Shown: positions 17,478-26,763, counted from the stretch's first letter. The stretch is 64,000 nt of DNA from PALSA-894 sp963828625 (GCA_963828625.1 CAWHEX010000010.1:434001-498000); one strand, 5' to 3'. Translations and numbers: made by a program. The notes: generated by a model not told the origin, from the sequence alone.

Positions 17478-18356
17478 TTACTTTTGCTGCGGCAGGAGCG
17501 GGAGCTGCATCCGCGCCGCCCAGTTGAGTTCGCGCACCTGCTTGAGCATTCCCAGATGAACATGCGGCATGATCGTCTGCGCGAACGCGCGCTTCACGGC
17601 GCGGTAGTCCTGCGCGCAGTACTTCGCCCGTTCCTGCGGCAGATCGCCATTGGCAACCAGGAATGCGAACGGCCGCTTGTAGGCGCCGTAGGCCATGCAT
17701 GCGTAGGTGTAGAAGCGCTGCGCATCGACCGGACGGATCGTGTCGCTGAAACTGCCGGTGCCGTAGAAGCTGCGCTGCGCCAGAAACCACGAGGTCCCGG
17801 CGAGCGCCGCCCATATCACTTCGGCCTGCGGGCTGAACTCGAGCATCACGAGGGCCGCGACGGTGTCGGCGGCATCTTCCTGACGGCCCCAGACCGGAAT
17901 CTGCAGCATGTCGAGAACCGCGTAGGCGACTTTGGCCAGCACGACGTTGACCACACCGCCGGTGATGATCGACTGCCGGGTCAGGCGGGCGGGGCCGATC
18001 TGTATCTCGCGCGTGCCCGGCGCCTGGACCTCGACCTCGCGCACGAACTCGTAACAGATCGTGACGGCCTGCTGCGGATTGTACGCAACCTCAAGCGCGC
18101 CGCATTCCGCGAGCCTCACGCCAAGCTGGCGCGGAAGGCGAAGCGGAGAGAGAAATTCCTGCAGCAGTTCGAGGACGCGCGCCGTCTTGAGCCGCTCGTG
18201 GACTTCCACAAGCGCCGGCGTGCGCGGCATCACATATTCGATCACGACCTGCGGATTTCGTAGTGGCTCATTCGCGGCCGGCTGACCCGCGGCCGGCAAC
18301 GCGAAAAATACCGCGCCGAGCATTGCGCCCGCGCAACCACGCAACAGCCACGCCAT
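17478..18356 (-). CDS. DUF4344 paralogue without zinc site (pseudo-metallopeptidase)
   Basis: 292-residue exported protein (signal peptide to about residue 24) homologous along its length to the next gene. The two align around the catalytic helix without gaps: LLHETGHAIFHILKIPVLGR there and VLAKVAYAVLDMLQIPVWGR here. His161, Glu162 and His165 are thus replaced by Ala141, Lys142 and Tyr145. The flanking EDAAD segment and the four cysteines (LAECG, TICYE, YACMA, AKYCA) are kept, so the fold is intact while zinc catalysis is lost. The frame is clean, arguing for a maintained non-enzymatic role such as inhibitor, chaperone or heterodimer partner of the active peptidase. Confidence 0.75.
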   Translation of the reverse strand: MAWLLRGCAGAMLGAVFFALPAAGQPAANEPLRNPQVVIEYVMPRTPALVEVHERLKTARVLELLQEFLSPLRLPRQLGVRLAECGALEVAYNPQQAVTICYEFVREVEVQAPGTREIQIGPARLTRQSIITGGVVNVVLAKVAYAVLDMLQIPVWGRQEDAADTVAALVMLEFSPQAEVIWAALAGTSWFLAQRSFYGTGSFSDTIRPVDAQRFYTYACMAYGAYKRPFAFLVANGDLPQERAKYCAQDYRAVKRAFAQTIMPHVHLGMLKQVRELNWAARMQLPLLPQQK

Positions 18357-18390
18357 CCAACCCCCCGAGCACTTGCCGCTGGGTCAAATG

Positions 18391-20210
18391 CTAGGTCAGC
18401 GTGCGCGCCTCGTCCACCCTCCCGGCGGGCGTGTTGCGCGCAACGAAGGCGCGCCAGCCGCCGAAGCCTGAAATATCGCGCGCCGCCTGCGTCGCGTTCG
18501 CCTCGACCAGAAAGCCTTTGACGCCGCGGCCGTCCGCGAGCGTGAGCGTACCGATCCCGAGCGGTGCCGGAATCGCGGCGACGAAGCGCCCGAAGCCGTC
18601 GGCGGGGAGCGCCCATATTTCCAGCGCGACGGAAGCGCCCTGCCCGGCCGTGACGCGCAACAGGCCGGGCTTGGGCGGCTGCGTGTCGAGCGCGAACAGC
18701 CGGTAGTCCGGCGCGGTTTGCGCCTCCTGCAGGAAGCGCCCGCCGCAGGCTTTCAGTTCACCGTTGAGCGGCATGCCGGAGAGGTGCGCGCCGACCACCG
18801 CGAGCGCGATCTCGCCCTGCGTGGGCGCGGCGGGAAGCGGTGCGAGCGGCGGCTGCGCGATGCCGAGCGCGCCGAGCGGCAGCGCGGTATCGGCGTGAAA
18901 CGCGCGGCCAAGCGAGGCGAGCAGCGCATCCTGACCGCCGGGCGCGAGCACCGTGACGCCGAACGGAAGGCCGTCGGGCCGCATGCTCGCCGGCAGCGCG
19001 AGACCGCAGAGATCGAGCAGGTTGACGAAATTGGTGTAGGTGCCGAGCCGGCTGTTGAGCGCGATCGGATCGGCCAGCACCTGCTCGACCGTGTAGACGG
19101 TCGGCGCGGTCGGAACCAGCAGCACGTCGATGGCGCGGAAGATGTGATCGCGCACGCGGCGCAGGTCTTCGAGCTTGTAGAACGCCGCGAAGGCATCGGC
19201 GGCGGTCGCGCGCGCGCCGTTAAGCGTGATCTCGCGCGTCACCGGGTGCATCGACTCCGGCGAGGACGCGATCATCTTGCGCACCACATGATAACGCTCG
19301 GCGACCCACGGGCCTTCGTAGAGCAGCCGCGCGGTCTCGTAGAACGGCTCGATGTCGATCTCGACGATGCGCGCGCCGAGTTTCTCGAAGCGCGCGATGG
19401 CGGCCTCGTATTGCGCGGCCGAAACCTGATCGCCGAAGAAGACGCGCTCGCCCTTGATCGGCACGCCGATCGCGCAACGCGGGCGGCAGCGCCCCGAGCG
19501 TGCCGGCGGCGCGGTCGCGCATGTAGGGATCGGCGACGTCCGGCCCCGCCATCGCGGCGAAGGCGGCCCACGCGTCGTCCACCGTTAAGGCGAACACCGA
19601 AACGCAATCGAGCGTGCGGCAGGCGGGCACGACGCCCGCCGGTCGAGACGACGCCGAGGCTCGGCTTGAGGCCGACGATGTTGCCGAGCCCAGCCGGCAC
19701 GCGTCCCGAGCCCGCCGTATCGGTGCCGAGCGCGAGCGGCACGAGCCCGGCCGCGACCGCGACGGCGGAGCCGGAGCTCGATCCGCCAGGAATGACCTTC
19801 GGGTCGAACGCGTTGCGCGGCACGCCATAAGGCGAACGCACGCCGACGAGGCCGGTGGCGAACTGGTCGAGATTGGTCTTGCCGATCGGAATGGCGCCGG
19901 CGGCGCGCAGCCGCGCCACGCAGGTCGCGTCCGCCTTCGGCGTGTAGGCGAAAGCCGGGCACGCGGCGGTCGTCGGCATGCCGGCGACGTCGATGTTGTC
20001 CTTCACGGCGAACGGCACGCCGTAGAGCGGCAGCGATTTGTCCTTGAGCGCGCGCGCCTCCGCGAGGGCGTCCGCTTCGTCGCGCAGCGTGATGAAGATC
20101 GCCGGATCGTTGCGCTCGCGGATGCGCGCGTAAGTGCGGGCGATCGTTTCGGCGGGCGAAGTTCCCGCGCGATGCGCCTCGACAATTGCCGCGATCGTTT
20201 CGGCGCGCAT
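18391..20210 (-). CDS. atzF: Allophanate hydrolase, AtzF family (frameshifted)
   Basis: About 605 residues when rejoined. The N-terminal amidase domain has catalytic Lys in YGVPFAVKDNIDV, the Ser pair in IPGGSSSGSAVAVAAGL, and LALGTDTAGSGRVPAG. The C-terminal extension (LAVVGAHLSGMPLNGELKACG, then GRGVKGFLVEANATQAARDI) is the second domain of allophanate hydrolases, which converts N-carboxycarbamate. Two one-base insertions, near 19640 and 19480, split the middle into three frames. The ATG overlaps the stop of the acyl-CoA dehydrogenase gene. It finishes breakdown of urea-, biuret- or cyanurate-derived allophanate to ammonia and CO2, and could serve the AtzE pathway at 14619. Confidence 0.8.
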
Positions 20211-21377
20211 CAATACGACTTCGGCATGCCGAGCACCTTCTCGGCGATGAAGTTGAGGATCATCTGCGGGCTGACCGGCGCGATGCGGGCGATCAGCGCT
20301 TCGCGCAGATAGCGCTCGACGTGATATTCCTTCGCATAACCCATGCCGCCATGCGTCATGACGGCGGTCTGGCAGGCGTCGAAGCAGGCTTCGCCCGCGA
20401 GATATTTCGCCGCGTTCGCCTCCGCGCCGCAGGGTTGATTGGCGTCGTAGAGCGAGGCTGCCTTGAACGCCATCAGGTTCGCGGCTTCGAGCGCCATCCA
20501 GCATTGCGCCAGCGGATGCTGGATCGACTGGTTCTTCCCGATCGGCCGATCGAACACGATGCGGTCGCGCGCATAGGCGCTGGCGCGTTCGAGCGCGACG
20601 CGGCCGAGCCCGATCGCCTCGCAGGCGATCAGCACGCGCTCTGGGTTCATGCCGTGCAGGATGTACTCGAAGCCCTTGCCCTCCGCGCCGATGCGGTCCT
20701 CGGCGGGAACCGGCAGCGCGTCGATGAACACCTGATTGGAGTCGACCGCCTTGCGGCCCATCTTCTCGATCTCGCGCACCTCGACGTGCTTGCGGTCGAG
20801 GTCGGTGTAGAACAGCGAGAGCCCTTCGGTGCGGCGCTTCACCTTGTCGGCCGGCGTGGTGCGCGCGAGGATCAGCATCTTGCTGGCGACCTGCGCGGTC
20901 GAGATCCAGATTTTCTGGCCTGAGATCACGTAGCCCGAATTGGTGCGCTCCGCTCTGGTCTTGAGATTGAGCGTGTCGAGGCCCGCGTCGGGCTCGGTGA
21001 CGGCGAAACAGGCCTTGTCCTTGCCGGCGACCAGCGGCGGCAGCATGCGCGCTCTTCTGTTCTTCGGTGCCGAACACCACGACCGGATTGAGCCCGAAGA
21101 TGTTCATGTGCAGCGCGGACGCGCCGGAGAGCCCCGCACCCGACTGCGCGATCGTCTGCATCATGATGGCGGCCTCGGTCACGCCGAGACCCGTGCCGCC
21201 GTAGTCCTCCGGAATGCAGATGCCGAGCCAGCCGGCGTCGGCGATGGCGGCGTGGAAGTCGTGCGGGAAGCCGCCTTCGCGATCCTTCTTCAGCCAATAC
21301 TCGGCGTCGAACTTGGCGCAGATCCGCTGGATCGCGCCGCGGATCGCCTGCTGGTCCTGCGAAAACGAAAAATCCAT
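20210..21377 (-). CDS. Acyl-CoA dehydrogenase family protein (frameshifted)
   Basis: About 388-residue flavoenzyme. N-terminal helices (MDFSFSQDQQAIRGAIQRIC, then GWLGICIPEDYGGTGLGV) are followed by a one-base insertion near 21052 and then the substrate/FAD core (CFAVTEPDAGLDTLNLKT, then YVISGQKIWIST) and C-terminal helices (AVMTHGGMGYAKEYHVERYL). All are standard acyl-CoA dehydrogenase motifs. It is placed between an ABC permease and allophanate hydrolase in one minus-strand operon. A CoA-ester substrate is not obvious in an allophanate pathway; some members of this superfamily oxidise amines, nitroalkanes or sulfonates. Confidence 0.8.
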
Positions 21378-21439
21378 ACGCCTATTTCTCGGTCGCGATG
21401 CCGGACGGAAAATCCGTTGTCCATTTTTCCTGGCATCGC

Positions 21440-22318
21440 TCAATTTTCGCGTCTGACCGCGCTCTCGTGCCAATGGCGCAGGCACAGATGCGCGATCCAG
21501 CTCGTGAGGAAGAAGATCGCGATGCCGGTGAGCGAGATCATCAGCAGCGCCGCGAACATGCGCGGGATTTGCAGCCGGTAGCCGGATTCGAGGATGCGAT
21601 AGGCGAGCCCCGACGCGCTGCCGCCGGTGCCGGCGACGAACTCCGCCACCACCGCGCCGATCAGCGCAAGGCCGCCGGAAATCTTCAGGCCGCCGAGAAA
21701 GTACGGCAGCGCGGCGGGCAGGCGCAGGTAACGCAAGGTCTGCCAGCGGCTCGCGCGGTAAAGCTGGAACAGGTTGACGAGATTGTGGTCGGCGGAATTG
21801 AGCCCGAGGATGGTGTTCGACAGGATCGGGAAGAACGCCACGATCCACGCGCAGATCAGCAGCGACAGGTTGATGTCGCCGACCCAGATGATGATGAGCG
21901 GCGCGATCGAGACGACCGGCGTCACCTGCAGGATCACCGCATAGGGAAACAGCGATTTCTCCAGCCACTTCGACTGCGTGAAGATGATCGCAAGCGCGAC
22001 GCCGACCGTCACGGCGGCGATCAGCGCCGCGAACGTGATGCGCAGGGTGATGAGCAGCGATTCCGACAGCGTCCCCCAGTCGTTCCACAGCGTCTGCGCG
22101 ATCAGCAGCGGACCCGGCAGGATGTAATGCGGGATGCCCTTGATGCGGACCACCAGCTCCCACGCGGTCAGCATGATGATCCCGATGACCAGCGGCGCGA
22201 TGATGCCGGGCCACGAGCTTGCCTTGACGCCGAGAATGCGGCGCTCCTCGGCGAACACCGGCCGCGCGGCGGCGTCGGTGCCGTCGTGTGATGCGTTGCT
22301 TGCCATCGCCACCGTCAC
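21440..22318 (-). CDS. ABC transporter permease (SsuC/ThiX type)
   Basis: 292-residue inner-membrane permease with about six hydrophobic segments (IIAPLVIGIIMLTAWELVV at the start) and the conserved BPD loop (LFQLYRASRWQTLRYLRLPA). It belongs to the TauC/SsuC/ThiX group that imports sulfonates, pyrimidines or riboflavin precursors. Start is ATG 22318, with an in-frame ATG at 22306 as alternative. A repeat-filled gap separates it from the ATPase gene upstream. Confidence 0.85.
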   Translation of the reverse strand: MTVAMASNASHDGTDAAARPVFAEERRILGVKASSWPGIIAPLVIGIIMLTAWELVVRIKGIPHYILPGPLLIAQTLWNDWGTLSESLLITLRITFAALIAAVTVGVALAIIFTQSKWLEKSLFPYAVILQVTPVVSIAPLIIIWVGDINLSLLICAWIVAFFPILSNTILGLNSADHNLVNLFQLYRASRWQTLRYLRLPAALPYFLGGLKISGGLALIGAVVAEFVAGTGGSASGLAYRILESGYRLQIPRMFAALLMISLTGIAIFFLTSWIAHLCLRHWHESAVRREN

Positions 22319-22321
22319 GCT

Positions 22322-22464
22322 TCTTTCCCCTCTCCCGCTTGCGGGAGAGGGTGGCGAGCGCGGAGCGCGAGCCGGGAGAGGGCGTTTACCTCAATAATAC
22401 CCCTCTCCCGCCTTCGCTGCGCGAAGGCACCCTCTCCCCGCTTCGCGGGGCGAGGGGAAAGAAG
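22322..22464. repeat. Palindromic repeat, family C, copy 1
   Basis: A cluster of hairpins built on CCCCTCTCCCGC and GCGGGAGAGGG, with an inner GGCGAGCGCGGAGCGCGAGCC module, fills the gap between ATPase and permease genes of one operon. A related copy is at 27552. Confidence 0.8.
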
Positions 22465-22481
22465 AGAGATGAACATGTCGC

Positions 22482-23279
22482 TCATGCGGCAATCGCCTGC
22501 TTCAGGGTCTCGGATGCGACGCGGCAGAGATGCGCGTATTCCGACGAGGTGCGGAACAGCGCATCGCGCGGATACGGCGCGTCGTTCTGCAGGTCCGCCA
22601 TCACGCGCCCCGGTCGCGCCGCCATCACGACGATGCGCTGCGACAAGTATACCGACTCGAACACCGAGTGGGTGACGAACACGGCCGTGAAACGGTTCTG
22701 CCACCACAGGCCCAGCAGGTCGTCGTTCAAACGATGACGCGTGATCTCGTCGAGCGCCGCGAACGGCTCGTCCATCAGCAGGATCTTCGGATGCGTCACC
22801 AGCGCGCGCGCGATCGAGACGCGCATCTTCATGCCGCCGGAGAGTTCGCGCGGATAGGATTTCTCGAAGCCTTTCAGGCCGACCAGCGCCAGCATCTCGG
22901 CGGCGCGCGTCTCGGCTTCACCATTGCCGACGCCTGCGAGCGTCAGCGGCAGCATCGTGTTCTTCAGCGCATTCGACCACGGCATCAGGGTCGGGTCCTG
23001 GAACACGAAGCCCAGATCCGGCTGCGGCTCGCCGCCCGCCGAATGCGGCGCGCTCGGCCAGTCGAGCGTGCCGGCGCTCGGCGCGCCGAGGCCCGCGATG
23101 ATGCGCAGCAGTGTCGACTTCCCGCAGCCTGACGGCCCGAGCAGGCTCACGAACTCGCCGTCGCGCAGGTCGAGATCGACGCCACGGATCGCGATGGTGC
23201 CGTTCGCGAACTGCTTGGAGACGTTGCGGATCGAAACGAGCGGGCGGGTGCTCGCACCCGCCACCGCAGCAATGGTCAC
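22482..23279 (-). CDS. ABC transporter ATP-binding protein (SsuB/ThiZ type)
   Basis: 265-residue ATPase with Walker A GPSGCGKSTLL, Q-loop VFQDPTLMPW, signature LSGGMKMRVSIARA and Walker B ILLMDEPFAALDE. Length and the Q-loop type match the nitrate/sulfonate/taurine and HMP importers. The stop of the binding-protein gene upstream overlaps its start by 4 bases, so the two are coupled. It drives import with the permease at 21440. Confidence 0.9.
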   Translation of the reverse strand: MTIAAVAGASTRPLVSIRNVSKQFANGTIAIRGVDLDLRDGEFVSLLGPSGCGKSTLLRIIAGLGAPSAGTLDWPSAPHSAGGEPQPDLGFVFQDPTLMPWSNALKNTMLPLTLAGVGNGEAETRAAEMLALVGLKGFEKSYPRELSGGMKMRVSIARALVTHPKILLMDEPFAALDEITRHRLNDDLLGLWWQNRFTAVFVTHSVFESVYLSQRIVVMAARPGRVMADLQNDAPYPRDALFRTSSEYAHLCRVASETLKQAIAA

Positions 23280-24295
23280 GCGCCGACGCCCTTGTTGATG
23301 AACTCGAGGCTGTAGGCTTTCTTGTAGTCGATGCCCGGGGTGAATGCGCCGGCGGCCGTCATCTGGTCATAGAAGGTCTTCCAGCGCTCGTCGGTCATCG
23401 CACCGATGCCGAGCTTCAGCGCGTCACCCGACTTCACGATGCCGCGCTCGTTCATCACCTTGAGCGCATAGGCCATCTTGTCTTCGGTCATGTCGGGATT
23501 GTCTTTCCTGATCTGTGCATTGGCGGCCTCGATCGCCGGACCGCCCTTCATGTATTCGGCCCAGCCTTCGAGCGAGGCGTTGACGAAGCGCTGCACGACG
23601 TCCTTCTTCTCGGCCGCCATTTTCGCCGAAATGTTGATCGTGGTGTTGTAGTTGCCGAAGCCGGCATCCGCGATCAGATGCACGACCGGCTGCACGCCCG
23701 CCTGCATGATCACGTAAGGCTCCGACGACACGAAGCCCTGCTGCGAGATCTGCTTGTCGGCCAGGAACGGCGCCATGTTGAAGGTGTAGGGCCGCGCCTG
23801 TTCGTCGGTGAAGCCGAATCTCGCCTTCAGGAACGGCCAGTAGCTGGTGCGCCCGCCTGCGCCGATCAGGATCGGCTTGCCCTTGAGCTGCTCGAAGCTG
23901 TCGTGACCCACGCCGGGATGGGAAATAATCACCTGCGGGTCCTTCTGGAAGATCGAGGCGATCACCAGGAACGGCAGGTTTTCCTTCACGTAATTGATGC
24001 CCTCGAAAGAGTTCGACATGATCATGTCGACGCGCCCGCCAAGCAGGAGCTGCGAGGGGTTCTGCTGCGGCCCGCCCATGCGGATGTCGGCGTCGATGCC
24101 GTGCTTCTTGTAGATGCCGTTGGTGACCGCGAGGTAGAAGCCGCCGTGCTCGGCCTGCGCGCGCCAGTTGGTCTGGTAGCTCACCTTGTCGAGCGCCTGC
24201 GCGAAGGCGCGCTTCCCCGGCACCGCAACCAGCGCGGCGGCGCCGCCCATCAGGCCAAGGGCTTTGCGGCGGTCGATGCGATACGTCGTGTTCAT
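23276..24295 (-). CDS. ABC transporter substrate-binding protein (NMT1/THI5-like)
   Basis: 339-residue binding protein with a Tat-like signal (YRIDRRKALGLMGGAAALVA). The mature region (VSYQTNWRAQAEHGGFYLAV, then GGPQQNPSQLLLGGRVDM) is typical of the NMT1/THI5-like group, which binds pyrimidine precursors, riboflavin or aromatic acids. It is the first gene of the minus-strand operon with ATPase, permease, acyl-CoA dehydrogenase and allophanate hydrolase. With those enzymes, the ligand may be a nitrogen-rich small molecule. Confidence 0.85.
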   Translation of the reverse strand: MNTTYRIDRRKALGLMGGAAALVAVPGKRAFAQALDKVSYQTNWRAQAEHGGFYLAVTNGIYKKHGIDADIRMGGPQQNPSQLLLGGRVDMIMSNSFEGINYVKENLPFLVIASIFQKDPQVIISHPGVGHDSFEQLKGKPILIGAGGRTSYWPFLKARFGFTDEQARPYTFNMAPFLADKQISQQGFVSSEPYVIMQAGVQPVVHLIADAGFGNYNTTINISAKMAAEKKDVVQRFVNASLEGWAEYMKGGPAIEAANAQIRKDNPDMTEDKMAYALKVMNERGIVKSGDALKLGIGAMTDERWKTFYDQMTAAGAFTPGIDYKKAYSLEFINKGVGA

Positions 24296-24354
24296 GGGCC
24301 AAATCCTTTCACCGAAACGCGCCCGATCGGGCGACCGAGACCAAGAGCTTTCCT

Positions 24355-24370
24355 AGCAACAGATATGCCG
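24355..24370 (-). promoter_or_regulatory. Sigma-54 promoter candidate for the NMT1 transporter/AtzF operon
   Basis: On the minus strand the sequence reads CGGCATATCTGTTGCT, matching TGGCAC-N5-TTGCW at GGCA and TTGCT with the correct 5-base spacer. The predicted transcript would have a leader of about 47 bases before the ATG at 24295. The first and sixth positions deviate, so it is weaker than the site at 8972. Confidence 0.5.
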
Positions 24371-24608
24371 GGTTTTCGGGCCTTTGAAACAGGCCAGACC
24401 CGCTTTCATGCCCAAGGATACAGCACTCCCATGCTCAGGTAAGTGGCAGGGGCCAAAACGACCGCAAAACCCACAGCAGAGCGGCGGTCCTGCCCTTCTG
24501 CGTCCTTACGTCGCCGCCCGGCGGGGCACGCTTTGGGGTTGCGTGGACAGCGCCAGCCCGCACGATTGCGCTTCGCCGGGGCGGATGCCAGTTTCGGACC
24601 TGTCAGTG

Positions 24609-24657
24609 GAGCACGATCTCTTCCGAAAACCGGTCTCCACTTTTCGGGATCATGCTC
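24609..24657. repeat. Rhizobial-type intergenic palindrome
   Basis: GAGCACGATC ... GATCATGCTC form the outer arms and CCGAAAA ... TTTTCGG the inner arms of a 49-base imperfect palindrome. The form, with CCGGTCTCCAC in the centre, resembles an element I recall as common in Bradyrhizobium-like intergenic DNA. It ends 15 bases before the oxidase ATG and could fold in the mRNA leader. Confidence 0.7.
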
Positions 24658-24671
24658 TGAAGGAGACCCCG

Positions 24672-26042
24672 ATGCCCGCGACCGCCGCTGCCGCCAACGC
24701 CCGTTACGACATCGACGGCCTCATGCGGGCGGTCGGCGACGTGCCGGTCACGACCGATGCGCAGCGCGTCCGGCTGCGCTCGCGCGACTATTTCTGGTAC
24801 TCGCCGGTCCTCAACAAGCGGCTGCACGGCAAGTCGGCCGACATCGTCGTCACGCCGCGCAACGAGGCGGACGTGATCGCGGTCGCGGCGGCGTGCGCGA
24901 AGCTGCGCATCCCCCTCACCTGCCGCGGCGCCGGGACCGGCAATTACGGGCAGGCAGTGCCGCTCGAAGGCGGCGTGCTGCTCGATCTTTCCGAAATGAA
25001 GAAGATCGAGTGGCAGAAGCCCGGCATGGTCCGCTGCGAGCCCGGCCTGAAGATGAACGAACTCGACGCCGCGACCCGGCCGAACGGCTGGGAGCTGCGG
25101 ATGCATCCCTCGACCAAGCGCATGGCGACGATCGGCGGCTTCGTCGGCGGCGGCTCGGGCGGCATCGGCTCGATCAACTATGGCGGCCTGCGCGAGCCCG
25201 GAAATATTCTGAGCGCGCGCATCGTCACGCTGGAAGAAACGCCGCGCGTGATCGAGCTGCGCACCGACGCGGCGCAAAAGGTCAACCGCGCCTACGGCAC
25301 GACCGGCATCATCACGGCGCTGGAGATGCCGCTCGCGCCCGCGTTTCCGTGGGTCGACGTGATCGTGGCGTTCGACGATTTCGAGACCGCGATGCAGGTC
25401 GGCTACGAGGTCGCGCTCGCCGACGGCGTGGTGAAGAAGCTGATCACGCCGATGATATGGCCGATCCCGACGCACTTCCCGGCGCTGAAGAAGCATTGCC
25501 CGGAAGGCAAGCACGTCATCTTCGCGATGATCGCGGCGCCGTCGCTGGAAAGCTTCAAGGCGATCCTCGGCACGCGCGGCAAAATCACGTTTGAAGAGCC
25601 GCACGACGATTCAGCCGGCAAGGAGCCGCTCTACGAATACACCTGGAACCACACGACACTGCAGTGGCTGAAGCAGGATCGCAGCATCACCTACCTGCAA
25701 TGCCTGTTTCCGCACGACCGCGTGCTCGAGTCGGTCAAGCAGATGACCGAGATGTTTCCCGACGAGGTGCTGCCGCACACCGAGTTCATCCGCTTCGCCG
25801 GGCGCATCACCTGCTCGGCGCTGCCGATCGTGCGCTTCACCACCGAGGAGCGGTTGAACGAGATCATCGCGCTGCACGAGAAGAACGGCGTGTTCATCGC
25901 CAACCCGCACGTCTACACGCTGGAGGACGGCACAAGGCACAAGTCCACCGGCGCGGATCAACTCGGCATGAAGGCGGAGGCCGATCCGTACGGGCTGCTC
26001 AATCCCGGCAAGATGCGGACCTATGTGCCGGTGAAGAACTGA
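24672..26042 (+). CDS. FAD-binding oxidase (GlcD/D-lactate dehydrogenase type)
   Basis: 456-residue cytoplasmic flavoprotein of the VAO/GlcD superfamily. The start at ATG 24672 is supported by GAAGGAGA a few bases before. The PCMH FAD domain has TPRNEADVIAVAAACAKLRI, CRGAGTGNYGQAVP and GGFVGGGSGGIGSINYGGLR. The C-terminus (YGLLNPGKM) is the usual closing motif. Substrates in this superfamily are 2-hydroxyacids or related compounds. It stands divergent from the AtzF operon and upstream of a flavodoxin-fold reductase and a creatininase-family protein. Confidence 0.8.
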   Translation: MPATAAAANARYDIDGLMRAVGDVPVTTDAQRVRLRSRDYFWYSPVLNKRLHGKSADIVVTPRNEADVIAVAAACAKLRIPLTCRGAGTGNYGQAVPLEGGVLLDLSEMKKIEWQKPGMVRCEPGLKMNELDAATRPNGWELRMHPSTKRMATIGGFVGGGSGGIGSINYGGLREPGNILSARIVTLEETPRVIELRTDAAQKVNRAYGTTGIITALEMPLAPAFPWVDVIVAFDDFETAMQVGYEVALADGVVKKLITPMIWPIPTHFPALKKHCPEGKHVIFAMIAAPSLESFKAILGTRGKITFEEPHDDSAGKEPLYEYTWNHTTLQWLKQDRSITYLQCLFPHDRVLESVKQMTEMFPDEVLPHTEFIRFAGRITCSALPIVRFTTEERLNEIIALHEKNGVFIANPHVYTLEDGTRHKSTGADQLGMKAEADPYGLLNPGKMRTYVPVKN

Positions 26043-26065
26043 TGCGCGTGCGCGCGATTGTTCTC

Positions 26066-26156
26066 CGTCATGCCCGGCCTTGTGCCGGGCATCCACGCCT
26101 TGCTTCCTTGCGCGTTAAGAAAGTCGTGGATGGCCGGGACAAGCCCGGCCATGACG
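26066..26156. repeat. Palindromic repeat, family B, copy 1
   Basis: CGTCATGCCCGGCCTTGTGC begins and GGCCATGACG ends a two-hairpin element (GCCCGG..CCGGGC and GGCCGGGAC..AGCCCGGCC) in the gap after the FAD oxidase. The other copy is at 29022. Confidence 0.8.
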
Positions 26157-26178
26157 AATTGAGAGATTGCCGCTCCTA

Positions 26179-26761
26179 ATGCGCGTCCTCTATCTCTACT
26201 GCCATCCCCTCCCCGAAAGCTTCCACGCGGCGATCCGCGACGAAGCGCTGGCCGGGCTGAAAGAAGCCGGCCACACGGCCGACCTCTGCGATCTCTATGC
26301 GGAAAAGTTCGATCCCGTGATGTCCACGGAGGAGCGCCGCGACTATCACGACCTGTCGAAGAACCAGTCGGGCGTCACGGACTATGTGCGCCGCCTGCGC
26401 GACGGCGGATGCGCTGGTGATCCAGTTTCCGGTGTGGTCGTTCGGGCCGCCCGCGATGCTGAAGGGATGGATGGACCGGCTGCTGATGCCCGGCGTCGCG
26501 TTCGACCTGTCGAACCCCAACATGGCGGTTCCGATGCTCACCAACCTCAAGCGGATTGCCGGGATCACCACCTACGGCCGGCCGTGGTGGAACGCGCTCC
26601 TCGTCGGCAATCCGCCGAAGAAGATCATGACGCGCTACATGCCGCGCTTCAGCAAGGGCGCGAAGGTCGACTATTATCCGCTCTATCACATGAACGTCGC
26701 GAGCGAGGAAACCCGCAAGGCCTTCGTCGCCAAGGTGCGCGCCGCGATGGTAAGGTTCTGA
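26179..26761 (+). CDS. NAD(P)H:quinone oxidoreductase, flavodoxin fold (frameshifted)
   Basis: About 193 residues. The N-terminal FMN-binding part (MRVLYLYCHPLPESFHAAIR, then DLYAEKFDPVMSTEERRDYH) is in one frame, and the rest (DALVIQFPVWSFGPPAMLKG, then GITTYGRPWW) in the next. Removing one G from GACGGCGGATG near 26404 joins them as RLRDADALV. The motifs are those of the NQO/MdaB/KefF family, which reduce quinones or FMN-linked substrates with NAD(P)H. It is 2 bases from the creatininase-family gene. Confidence 0.8.
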
Positions 26762-26763
26762 CC

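Larger units (their letters stand above)
24296..24671. other. Divergent intergenic region, 376 bases
   Basis: This gap separates the minus-strand transporter operon from the plus-strand FAD oxidase. It holds a sigma-54-like promoter facing left (24355-24370) and a rhizobial-type palindrome (24609-24657) just before the oxidase ribosome site. Between them, 24380-24600, I see no convincing gene: the in-frame extension of the oxidase there lacks family similarity. Confidence 0.6.

Noticed and set aside
17478..18356. Loss of HExxH explained by a frameshift or sequence error
   Set aside because: The frame is uninterrupted for 292 codons and the sequence on both sides of the changed site aligns gap-free with the active paralogue. 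Three separate substitutions at the catalytic positions are not explained by an indel.
19272..22214. 980-codon minus-strand open frame
   Set aside because: A chance join of three genes: antisense-like sequence in the permease gene, the start of the acyl-CoA dehydrogenase and the start of allophanate hydrolase. It is not one protein.
26066..26156. Repeat family B as an intrinsic terminator
   Set aside because: The stems are strong but no T-run follows either hairpin, and the second copy lies between divergent genes where a terminator is not needed.
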